A stretch of 9,886 nt of DNA from an uncultured Bacteroidales bacterium. Its GTDB lineage: Bacteria > Bacteroidota > Bacteroidia > Bacteroidales > P3. Shown piece by piece: positions 1 to 6,314 of the stretch. Under the pieces are notes generated by a model. The model was not told the origin of the DNA and did not search any database. It saw nothing but the letters and a program-made list of their open reading frames with translations. The stretch is from positions 1-9,886 of the forward strand of contig CALEFF010000059.1 of the NCBI GenBank assembly GCA_937876865.1, read 5' to 3'. Within the stretch, counting starts at the first letter, position 1, and every line of letters starts with the position of its first letter. The translations under genes were made by a program, and so were the position numbers.

Positions 1-1010
1 CTAATAGTGTTACTACTATTGGAGGATATTCGTTTTATGGTTGCAGTAGTTTAAATTCTCTTACTATTGGTAATAGTGTTTCTTCTATTGGAAATTATGC
101 GTTCTATGGTTGTAGTAGTTTAACATCTGTTGATGTTCCTAACAATGTTACTTCTATTAAAGAAGGTACGTTCGCAGGTTGCAGTGGTTTAACTTCTGTT
201 GATATTCCTAACAGTGTTACTTCTATTGGAAATTATGCGTTCTATGATTGTAGTGATTTAACATCTATCGATATTCCTAACAATGTTAGTTCTATTGGAA
301 ATTATGCATTCTCTGGTTGTAGTCGTTTAACATCTGTTGAAATTCCTGACAGAGTTTCTTCTATTAAAGAAGGTACATTCTCTGGTTGCAGTCGTTTAAC
401 ATCTGTTGATATTCCTAACAGTGTTACTTCTATTAGACTACATGCGTTCTCTGGTTGTAGCCGTTTAACATCTGTTGAGATTCCAAATAGAGTTTCTTCT
501 ATTGGAGATTCTGCGTTCTATAGTTGTAGCCGTTTAACTACTCTTACTATTGGAGAAAATGTTTCTTCTATTGGACGCGGTGCGTTTAATGGTTGTTCTT
601 CATTGCAAAACGTTACTTGTTTGGCAATTAATCCGCCTGCTCTTGGAGACAATGCTGCTTTCCCTTATCCTAATATTGCTACTTTAACAGTTCCTTGCGG
701 TAGTTTGGAGGCTTATTCTACTGCTAATTCTTTTTGGTATATGTTCTTTGCTGACAGAATTGAGGAAGATTGTACTGGTTTGGAAGATTTGAATGCTGTT
801 GATATTTCTTTCTTCCCTAACCCTACAAACAGCAAAGTTACTTTCAGTCAAGCAATAGAAAAGGTAGAAGTAATCGACCTAATAGGAAAAGCAATCCTTA
901 CTTTCACTAATGCAAAGACAATAAACATTGAATCCTTGCCAGCAGGTACTTATTATTTACGATTAACAAATGAAGAAAAAACTTCACTGCAAAAAGTGAT
1001 TAAACAATAA
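1..1010 (+). CDS. BspA-like leucine-rich repeat surface protein with T9SS sorting domain (3' part)
   Basis: The frame is open from the left edge (first full codon at 3) to the TAA at 1008-1010, giving 335 visible residues; the start and any signal peptide lie outside the window. Visible residues 1-200 are LRR_5/BspA-type repeats of 23 residues (pattern LTSVDIPNSVTSIGNYAF.GCS): one partial and eight complete. Residues 201-262 form a cap with several Cys and aromatic residues. From about residue 266 comes a type A T9SS sorting domain: FPNP at 271-274, a central strand with VEVIDLIGK, then LPAGTYYLRL and a basic end (KVIKQ). Known of the family: such proteins cross the outer membrane through T9SS and are surface-attached or released; BspA-type repeats often mediate adhesion. 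The ligand here cannot be told. Codon use changes between repeats and tail. An ATG/TTG-initiated reading from 603 would only be an internal fragment, because the frame is open upstream. Confidence 0.93.
   Translation, partial: NSVTTIGGYSFYGCSSLNSLTIGNSVSSIGNYAFYGCSSLTSVDVPNNVTSIKEGTFAGCSGLTSVDIPNSVTSIGNYAFYDCSDLTSIDIPNNVSSIGNYAFSGCSRLTSVEIPDRVSSIKEGTFSGCSRLTSVDIPNSVTSIRLHAFSGCSRLTSVEIPNRVSSIGDSAFYSCSRLTTLTIGENVSSIGRGAFNGCSSLQNVTCLAINPPALGDNAAFPYPNIATLTVPCGSLEAYSTANSFWYMFFADRIEEDCTGLEDLNAVDISFFPNPTNSKVTFSQAIEKVEVIDLIGKAILTFTNAKTINIESLPAGTYYLRLTNEEKTSLQKVIKQ
51..602 (+). repeat. Eight in-frame 69-bp tandem repeats encoding LRR_5 units
   Basis: Units begin at 51, 120, 189, 258, 327, 396, 465 and 534, each exactly 69 bp with no length change, and each opens with a Leu codon (tta). 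The most constant parts encode the SVTSI, AF and GCS positions. The units starting at 120 and 327 both carry the IKEGTF variant instead of IGNYAF, and the units at 189 and 396 share a long run (DIPNSVTSI). This suggests a three-unit block (207 bp) that was duplicated. Confidence 0.95.
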
Positions 1011-1014
1011 ACTT

Positions 1015-1047
1015 AAAAAGAGCGACTTGAAAAAAGTCGCTCTTTTT
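1015..1047 (+). terminator. Rho-independent terminator of the surface-protein gene, likely bidirectional
   Basis: A perfect 14-bp stem (1015-1028 with 1034-1047) encloses a 5-nt loop (gaaaa). The stem contains a GC-rich core (gagcgac) flanked by A5 on the left and T5 on the right, so it can act on either strand. It starts 4 nt after the stop codon of the repeat protein. Confidence 0.9.
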
Positions 1048-1123
1048 ACTTTATATCAAAATTTAGTTCTATCTTATTCAATCTTTTCTTCTGCTTTTGC
1101 AAAGAAACGGTAAATATAAAAAC

Positions 1124-1158
1124 AAAAAAGCAACCACTTGTCTGTGATTGCTTTTTTT
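1124..1158 (-). terminator. Terminator downstream of tRNA-Val
   Basis: A 14-bp stem with one G-T wobble (1124-1137 with 1144-1157) has a 6-nt loop. Read on the - strand it ends in TTTTTT, a G and more Ts. It begins 5 nt beyond the tRNA 3' end, so it fits termination of the tRNA transcript, and of any pyrC read-through. Confidence 0.85.
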
Positions 1159-1163
1159 ATTTG

Positions 1164-1238
1164 TGGGAGTAATAGGATTCGAACCTATGACCCTCTGCTT
1201 GTAAGGCAGATGCTCTAAACCAACTGAGCTATACTCCC
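1164..1238 (-). tRNA. tRNA-Val (anticodon UAC)
   Basis: The - strand folds into a complete 75-nt cloverleaf: 7-bp acceptor (GGGAGTA with TACTCCC), D arm GCTC/GAGC, anticodon stem TCTGC/GCAGA with loop CTTACAA (anticodon TAC at positions 34-36), T arm ATAGG-TTCGAAT-CCTAT, and discriminator A. The genome continues CAA after the discriminator, so CCA is not encoded and must be added after transcription. UAC reads GUA and, by wobble, other valine codons. It sits between pyrC (same strand) and the convergent surface-protein gene, with its own promoter and terminator. Confidence 0.97.
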
Positions 1239-1251
1239 CTTGTTTGCGAAT

Positions 1252-1284
1252 GCAAAGATACAACGGTTTTTTTAATCTACCAAA
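1252..1284 (-). promoter_or_regulatory. Bacteroidota-type promoter of tRNA-Val
   Basis: On the - strand, TTTG (1284-1281) is followed after 20 nt by TATCTTTG and a C (1260-1252). This matches the Bacteroidota primary sigma consensus TTTG-N19-21-TAnnTTTG. A start some 5-8 nt later gives a short leader before the tRNA 5' end at 1238. The -33 box lies about 34 nt beyond the pyrC stop codon. Confidence 0.8.
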
Positions 1285-1317
1285 TTTTTCTAAGAAAAAA
1301 ATTATTTTTTCTTTGTT

Positions 1318-2637
1318 TTATTTATTTTTTTCAAAGAAAAATTTTCCATTTTCAAAGACTTTTTCCCCATTTATATAGGTGGAAATCACTTTGTTATTAA
1401 ATGTGTGATTTTCCATTGGACTCCATTTACATTTGTAGTAAATATTTTCTTTTGAAACGGTGGTTTTTTGCTTTGAATCTATCAAAACAAAGTCTGCAAA
1501 GTAGTTTTCTCGTATAAATCCTCTGTCTTTTATTTCAAAAAGTGTGGCTGGATTGTGCGAGGTTTTCTCTACTAATTTCTCTATTGTCAAAACGCCTTGG
1601 TTTACTAACTCTAACATCATCAAAAGGGAGTGTTGAATTGACGGAATGCCCGATGGTGCTTGGAAGTAAGGCTTTTGCTTTTCTTCAAGTTTGTGTGGAG
1701 CGTGATCTGTTGCGATTATGTCTATTTTGTCTTCGTTTAGTGCTTTTCTTAGTGCGTTGCGGTCTTCTATTGTTTTGATTGAGGGATTGCACTTTATGAG
1801 ATTGCCATATTTTTCAAAATCTTCTTCTGAAAACCATAGGTGATTTGGAGATACTTCTGCTGTTATATTTTTGTTTTCTATTTTTCCTGCACATAAAAGT
1901 TCTAATTCTTCTTTTGTGCTAATGTGTGCAATATGTAATTTTGCGTTATGCTTTTTTGCTAACTCAATTGCAAAGGAGGTTGATTTGAAACAAGCCTCTG
2001 AGGTGCGAATTAGTGAATGTAGATTTGCAGGAGTTTGTTTTCCTTCATACAAGGCTTTGTAGTGAGCGGTGTTTTCTTTTATGATTTTTTCGTCTTCGCA
2101 ATGTGCGGAAATAATTGTGTGGTTTTTGGAGAAGATTTCTTCTAATATTTCTTGATTATCTACAAGCATATTGCCGGTTGAGGAGCCAAGAAAAAGTTTT
2201 AATCCACAATAATCCTTAGAATCAATATTTGCAATCTCAGAGAAATTATTATTTGTCAATCCAAGAAAAAATCCATAATTGCATATCATTTTCTCTTTTG
2301 CTAATTGATGCTTTTCTTCTAAGGCTTGTTTACTTGTTGTTGTAGGATTTGTATTAGGCATATCAAAAATTGTTGTTACTCCTCCTGCAACGGCTGCCAT
2401 AGATTCTGATTGCATATCTGCTTTTTCTGTCAATCCAGGCTCTCTGAAATGAACATGTACATCTATTACACCGGGTAATAAAATCAAATCCTTGCAATCA
2501 ATATATGTAGTATTAAAAGGCAAATCGGATAGAGGAGATGCACTTATCTTCTCTATCCGATCGTTTTTTACTAATATATTGAGAACTTCTTTTTTGCCTT
2601 CATTTACAACTAAGGCATTCTCAAAATATTTAAACAT
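1318..2637 (-). CDS. pyrC: Dihydroorotase (class I)
   Basis: Catalyses the reversible cyclisation of N-carbamoyl-L-aspartate to dihydroorotate in de novo pyrimidine synthesis, in the cytoplasm. The 439-residue length fits class I dihydroorotases. Visible metal-site motifs of the amidohydrolase fold are HVHFREPG (H61, H63, R65), GLKLFLG with K147 as the likely carboxylated bridging lysine, SAHCED (H179), HIAHIS (H238) and ATDHAPH with the catalytic D311. The last motif and the HxHxRxPG motif separate it from allantoinase and hydantoinase only by family similarity, so some ambiguity is inherent, but GSSTGNML and the overall pattern favour dihydroorotase. The ATG at 2637 is one base after the stop of the upstream zinc-ribbon gene, so translation is probably coupled. 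Only a weak A/T hairpin (about 1292-1313) follows it. Confidence 0.93.
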   Translation of the reverse strand: MFKYFENALVVNEGKKEVLNILVKNDRIEKISASPLSDLPFNTTYIDCKDLILLPGVIDVHVHFREPGLTEKADMQSESMAAVAGGVTTIFDMPNTNPTTTSKQALEEKHQLAKEKMICNYGFFLGLTNNNFSEIANIDSKDYCGLKLFLGSSTGNMLVDNQEILEEIFSKNHTIISAHCEDEKIIKENTAHYKALYEGKQTPANLHSLIRTSEACFKSTSFAIELAKKHNAKLHIAHISTKEELELLCAGKIENKNITAEVSPNHLWFSEEDFEKYGNLIKCNPSIKTIEDRNALRKALNEDKIDIIATDHAPHKLEEKQKPYFQAPSGIPSIQHSLLMMLELVNQGVLTIEKLVEKTSHNPATLFEIKDRGFIRENYFADFVLIDSKQKTTVSKENIYYKCKWSPMENHTFNNKVISTYINGEKVFENGKFFFEKNK

Positions 2638-2638
2638 C

Positions 2639-3451
2639 TTATTTTATTTCTGATTCTGATTGAACTTCTGCTGCTATTGATTCATCTACTAAAATTCTTC
2701 CGCAGTATTCACAAACGATTATCTTCTTGTGCATTCTGATATCCATTTGTCTTTGATGAGGAATCTTGTTAAAACAACCTCCGCAAGCATCTCTATCAAC
2801 TGTTACAACAGCTAAACCATTTCTTGCGTTAGAACGAATTCTTTTAAATGCAGTAAGGTATCTTTCTTCTATAAGTTTTTCGTTGCTTTCTGCTTTTTCT
2901 AAAAGTATTTGTTCTTTTTCTTCAGTTTCTTTTATGATTTCGTCAAGCTCCGATTTCTTTTGTTCAAGGTCAGCAAGCTTTTCTTCATAAATTTCTTGAT
3001 ATTTTTCAATTTCAGCGTTGTAACTATCAATGTGAGCGTTGAAATCTCTAATTTTTTTCTCACAAAGTTGTTTTTCTAACTCTTGAAATTCTATTTCTTT
3101 GGCTAATGACTCGTATTCTCTGTTGTTTCTAACGTTGTTTTGTTGATCAGAATATCTGTTAATCAAAGCATCACATTCTTGCATTTGTATTTTTCTCTCT
3201 GCAATGCCTTCTTGTGAGGCTTGAATCTCTGCTTTGATTTTTCCAATTCTTGTCAATAAACCTTCTGTTTCATCTTCAAGGTCTTGAACTTCCAAAGGCA
3301 ATTCTCCTCTTATGATTCTAATTTTATCGATTTGAGAACAAATTTGTTGCAATCTATAAAGAGCAATCAATCTGTTTTCAACTGCTAAATCGGCTTCCTC
3401 ACTTCTAAGAACGGTTTTTGGAGCTACTTCTTCTTTTACTTTCTTTGCCAT
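2639..3451 (-). CDS. Coiled-coil protein with C-terminal C4 zinc ribbon (DUF164/CT398-like)
   Basis: A 270-residue cytoplasmic protein with no signal peptide or membrane segment. Residues about 25-200 are highly charged and Glu/Lys-rich with heptad-like spacing, consistent with a long antiparallel coiled coil. A motif typical of the family, NNREYESLAKEI, lies at 109-120. The C-terminal zinc ribbon has its four ligands at C223, C226 (CGGC), C247 and C250 (CEYC). This architecture is that of the DUF164/CT398-like family, widely conserved in bacteria; the biochemical role is not firmly established, with nucleic-acid or protein binding suggested by the ribbon. It lies 11 nt after the nif3-like gene and 1 nt before pyrC. 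The adjacency to nif3 is, as I recall, common in Bacteroidota and supports a functional or expression link. Confidence 0.9.
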   Translation of the reverse strand: MAKKVKEEVAPKTVLRSEEADLAVENRLIALYRLQQICSQIDKIRIIRGELPLEVQDLEDETEGLLTRIGKIKAEIQASQEGIAERKIQMQECDALINRYSDQQNNVRNNREYESLAKEIEFQELEKQLCEKKIRDFNAHIDSYNAEIEKYQEIYEEKLADLEQKKSELDEIIKETEEKEQILLEKAESNEKLIEERYLTAFKRIRSNARNGLAVVTVDRDACGGCFNKIPHQRQMDIRMHKKIIVCEYCGRILVDESIAAEVQSESEIK

Positions 3452-3462
3452 TATGTTTTGTT

Positions 3463-4269
3463 TTAAATATTCTTTATATGATTGGCACTATTATCCAAAT
3501 GTAAGTTTGCAAAATTACAAAATTTTTCTGATAACAAAGAAAATAAGTATTCTTTTATGAAATTCTCGCTTTCAAAATGCCCAATGTCTGCAAGAAGAAT
3601 GTGATTTTCACAATCAAGAAATTGATGATATTTTATATCTCCTGTAAGGAAACAATCCACGTTTTCTCTTAAAGCATCATCAACAAAATCCATACCACTA
3701 CCTCCGCAAAGTGCAACGGTTTTTATTTTATCTTTTTTCCCACTTACATATCTTATGTTATGAATATTCAAAATGCTTTTTACATTTTTCAAAAACTCTA
3801 CTGCATTGATTTCTTTCTCTAATTCTCCAATTGCACCCAAACCAAAATATCCCTTATCTGTAATATCTTCTTTGTGTAATGGTCTAATATTTTTTAAACC
3901 CAATTTTTTGGCAAGAATTGTGTTCACTCCCATAGTTGCTGCCGAATCTAAATTTGTGTGAGAGGCATAAAGAGCAATATTATTCTCTATTGCCTTTAAC
4001 AAAGTTGTAGTAACATTATCCTCTGAGGTGAATTTTCTTAGGCTTTTGTACACTAAGGGGTGGTGAGATAATACAAAATTGCAGTTATTCTTTATTGCAT
4101 CTTCAATAACCTTGCAATTCATATCAAAACAAATGTAAATGCCTGTGCAATCTGCTTCTTTATGTCCATAAAGCAAGCCCGCATTATCATAACTCTCTTG
4201 CCAAGACAAAGGAATTTTTGAGTCAAGAAAATCTACTATATCGGAAATCTTTATTTTATTTGTGTCCAT
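3463..4269 (-). CDS. Nif3-like dinuclear metal centre protein (YbgI/DUF34 family), short form
   Basis: Members of this family form hexamers with a two-metal site in each subunit. A GTP cyclohydrolase I type 2-like label is common in databases, but the reaction is unproven. Metal-binding motifs visible: SHHPL (H69, H70), HTNLD (H104, D108) and GHFESE (H231, E235, equivalent to the H-x3-E of E. coli YbgI). The LTGDIKYHQ segment at about 208-216 and the VALCGGSG segment at about 185-192 are also typical. At 268 residues it matches the short YbgI type and appears to lack the PII/CutA-like insertion that lengthens many homologues to about 360-370 residues. The ATG at 4269 overlaps the end of the upstream rluA-type gene by 14 nt, which supports this start and translational coupling. 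Confidence 0.92.
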   Translation of the reverse strand: MDTNKIKISDIVDFLDSKIPLSWQESYDNAGLLYGHKEADCTGIYICFDMNCKVIEDAIKNNCNFVLSHHPLVYKSLRKFTSEDNVTTTLLKAIENNIALYASHTNLDSAATMGVNTILAKKLGLKNIRPLHKEDITDKGYFGLGAIGELEKEINAVEFLKNVKSILNIHNIRYVSGKKDKIKTVALCGGSGMDFVDDALRENVDCFLTGDIKYHQFLDCENHILLADIGHFESENFIKEYLFSLLSEKFCNFANLHLDNSANHIKNI

Positions 4270-5113
4270 TTTGTTTTTTATAAGGAGGGTTAATTGTATT
4301 AAAACCTTTCGGAGGATTCATTGTGATTTTTATACTTTTTTGAGTGAATGGGTGGCTAAATTTTATCGTGTGGCAACAAAGTTTCAAATAATTATTTGCA
4401 AATTCTGTTGCTCCGTATGTTAAATCGGCAACAATAGGATTGCCTTTCTCTGCAAAAGCCTTGCGACAATCTGAACCACTTAGCCCAAGTCCTGAGATGT
4501 TTACTAAACTCAAAGAATCGTTAAAATAATTCAAAGAATCAATAAACTGATACATTATTTTAATTTTTTTTTCTTGCGTTTCAAAAATAAAAGTCTCATT
4601 CTTATGTTTTAGCGGGCTTTGCAAAATTGTATAATATTCAAGTTCTACTTCGTTCCATTGTTCAATCATTTTTTGTTGAGCGTGTTTTGAACGAGCAAAA
4701 ATACACAAACCAGACTCTTGATTGTCCATTGAATGAATTAAATATAAGCCTTGTTGATTAGGATACTTGCGTCTAAGATAAGAAGAAGTTAAATCGAAAA
4801 TAGATTTTCCTTTTCCATTTGTTTTTGAAGCATAATTTACGCCTGAACTTTTGTTTACAACTATAAAAAACTCATCTTCATACAAGACAGGGAAGTAACT
4901 ACGTTCTTTTTTTATGTATTTGCCACCAGAATATTTTTCATAGACAATGCTTTCTCCTTTTTTGAGAATAAATTCAGGGCTTTTTACTACGGCGTCCTTA
5001 TAACTAACACAGCCGTACATTATCATTTTTTTTGCTTTGCTTATAGAGGTTTGACCAAACTCATTAAGCAATAACTTTAATAAAGAAATATCTTCCTTTG
5101 CAGTGATTCTCAT
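4256..5113 (-). CDS. Divergent RluA-type pseudouridine synthase with S4 domain
   Basis: A 285-residue protein: an S4 RNA-binding domain at about residues 8-58 (LLNEFGQTSISKAKKMI, then GCVSYKDAVV), followed by a pseudouridine synthase RluA/RsuA catalytic fold. The fold is seen in FFIVVNKSSGVNY (82-94), the active-site segment HSMDNQESGL (127-136), ELEYYTIL, the GNPIVADLTYGA segment (about 224-235) and FSHPF near the end. The catalytic aspartate is D130. Family members normally read HRLDxxTSG here and GRTHQIR further on; this protein has HSMD and GSDCRK, so the Arg after His and the HQ pair are changed, while the Asp and the later Arg remain. It is therefore probably an isomerase of rRNA or tRNA uridine, but loss or change of substrate is possible. 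First gene of a tight four-gene set ending in pyrC; the gap terminator lies just upstream. Confidence 0.82.
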   Translation of the reverse strand: MRITAKEDISLLKLLLNEFGQTSISKAKKMIMYGCVSYKDAVVKSPEFILKKGESIVYEKYSGGKYIKKERSYFPVLYEDEFFIVVNKSSGVNYASKTNGKGKSIFDLTSSYLRRKYPNQQGLYLIHSMDNQESGLCIFARSKHAQQKMIEQWNEVELEYYTILQSPLKHKNETFIFETQEKKIKIMYQFIDSLNYFNDSLSLVNISGLGLSGSDCRKAFAEKGNPIVADLTYGATEFANNYLKLCCHTIKFSHPFTQKSIKITMNPPKGFNTINPPYKKQNGHK

Positions 5114-5130
5114 CTTTTAAACCTTAATTA

Positions 5131-5177
5131 AGAAAAAATACAACGAAGCCTCAAAGAAAAGAAACTTCGTTGTATTT
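5131..5177 (-). terminator. Terminator of gap
   Basis: A perfect 13-bp stem (5136-5148 with 5165-5177) with a 16-nt A-rich loop. On the - strand it runs into TATTTTTTCT. It lies 27 nt beyond the gap stop codon and 18-22 nt before the start of the rluA-type gene, so it separates gap from the operon that follows. No clear promoter is visible in the short stretch left for that operon. Confidence 0.85.
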
Positions 5178-5204
5178 CAATAATTGATAAAACTCAATTT
5201 ATAA

Positions 5205-6212
5205 TTAAATAAGTTCTGCTAATTTTTCTGCTAAATCGCAAACTCTATTTGAGTATCCGTTTTCGTTATCGTACCAAGAAACAACTTTAACGAAGTTTCC
5301 GTCCATTACCATTGTTAATTTTGAATCGAAAATAGAAGAGTGAGGATTTCCAAGTATATCACAACTTACAATAGGATCTTCAACATATTGTAAGATTCCT
5401 TTCATTGGCCCTTCTGCTGCTTCTTTTACAGCTGCATTTACTTCTTCTGCTGTAACATTCTTTTCAAGTTCTACTGTTAAATCAACAACTGAACCATCAG
5501 GAGTAGGAACTCTCATTGATAATCCGTGTAATTTTCCAGCTAATTCAGGAATAACTAAACCAACTGCTTTTGCTGCACCTGTTGAAGTAGGTATTATTGA
5601 ACAAGCAGCTGCTCTTGCTCTTCTTAAATCTTTGTGAGGAAGGTCTAATATGTGTTGATCGTTTGTGTAAGAGTGAACAGTATTCATTAAACCTCTTTTT
5701 ATTCCGAATTTATCGTTCAACACCTTTGCGATAGGAGCTAAACAGTTTGTTGTACAAGAAGCATTTGAAACGCAAGTCATATCTTTTGTAAGTACGCTAT
5801 CGTTTACGCCTAATACAACAGTAGCATCAACATCTTCTGCCTTATCTGCTGGAACTGTAAGTATAACTTTTTTAGCTCCTGCTTTGATATGCTTTGTCAT
5901 TTTTTCTTTTGTTTTGAAGATACCTGTTGATTCTATTACTATGTCAATGCCTAATTCTCCCCAAGGTAATTGTTCAGGATCTCTTTCAGAGTAAACTCTG
6001 ATTCTTTTACCATTTACAACTAAATACTCTCCGTCTGCTTCAACTTCTCCGTCAAAACGTCCGTGTACAGAGTCGTATTTTAATAAATAAGCTAATGTTG
6101 AAGCGTCTGTAAGGTCGTTTATCGCAACTACTTCAACGTTTGTTTTCTTTTGAATGTTTCTAAAAGAAACTCTTCCTATACGGCCAAATCCGTTTATCGC
6201 TACTTTAACCAT
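5205..6212 (-). CDS. gap: Glyceraldehyde-3-phosphate dehydrogenase, type I
   Basis: Converts glyceraldehyde 3-phosphate, phosphate and NAD+ to 1,3-bisphosphoglycerate in glycolysis; cytoplasmic tetramer. The 335-residue length is standard. The Rossmann motif NGFGRIGR is at 7-14, D33 at the end of the second strand (IND) indicates NAD+ preference, the catalytic C153 is in SNASCTTNC, its partner is H180, and the C-terminal signature SWYDNENGYSNR is present at about 312-323. Nothing is truncated. The ATG at 6212 follows an A/T-rich leader without a Shine-Dalgarno sequence, which is usual in Bacteroidota. It has its own promoter upstream and its own terminator downstream, so it is probably transcribed alone and strongly. 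Confidence 0.98.
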   Translation of the reverse strand: MVKVAINGFGRIGRVSFRNIQKKTNVEVVAINDLTDASTLAYLLKYDSVHGRFDGEVEADGEYLVVNGKRIRVYSERDPEQLPWGELGIDIVIESTGIFKTKEKMTKHIKAGAKKVILTVPADKAEDVDATVVLGVNDSVLTKDMTCVSNASCTTNCLAPIAKVLNDKFGIKRGLMNTVHSYTNDQHILDLPHKDLRRARAAACSIIPTSTGAAKAVGLVIPELAGKLHGLSMRVPTPDGSVVDLTVELEKNVTAEEVNAAVKEAAEGPMKGILQYVEDPIVSCDILGNPHSSIFDSKLTMVMDGNFVKVVSWYDNENGYSNRVCDLAEKLAELI

Positions 6213-6255
6213 AATTATATGATTTTTGAAATGTTATTTAATATAAAAAATTGTT

Positions 6256-6288
6256 GCAAAGTTAAGACTTATTTCTTCATTGCCCAAA
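6256..6288 (-). promoter_or_regulatory. Bacteroidota-type promoter of gap
   Basis: On the - strand, TTTG (6288-6285) is followed after exactly 20 nt by TAACTTTG and a C (6264-6256), a full match to the TTTG-N19-21-TAnnTTTG consensus. The expected start near 6249 leaves a leader of some 37 nt before the ATG at 6212. The element lies in the gap between the GldA-like gene (stop at 6315) and gap. Confidence 0.82.
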
Positions 6289-6314
6289 ATAAAATGTGCT
6301 TTTTTTCTAAATAA

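Noticed and set aside
1..602. CRISPR-like array because of regular repeats
   Set aside because: The 69-bp period is in frame throughout, has no unique spacers and encodes LRR_5 units.
1097..1117. Second promoter-like TTTCTTTGC on the - strand, resembling the tRNA promoter
   Set aside because: It lacks the TA of the -7 element and a TTTG at the right distance, and no gene lies downstream on that strand.
1078..1263. 61-residue ORF on the - strand
   Set aside because: It runs straight through tRNA-Val and its terminator; the reading is a by-product of the tRNA sequence.
1292..1313. Possible terminator hairpin just after pyrC
   Set aside because: The stem is nearly all A-T pairs and overlaps an A/T-rich stretch where such pairing is expected by chance; the hairpin after the tRNA is far stronger and could serve both.
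1542..2062. + strand ORFs of 78 and 63 residues inside pyrC
   Set aside because: They lie fully within a well-supported dihydroorotase gene on the other strand and show no family resemblance.
2766..2990. Ser/Phe-rich + strand ORF inside the zinc-ribbon gene
   Set aside because: It is the complement of Glu/Lys-rich coiled-coil codons, which explains its composition.
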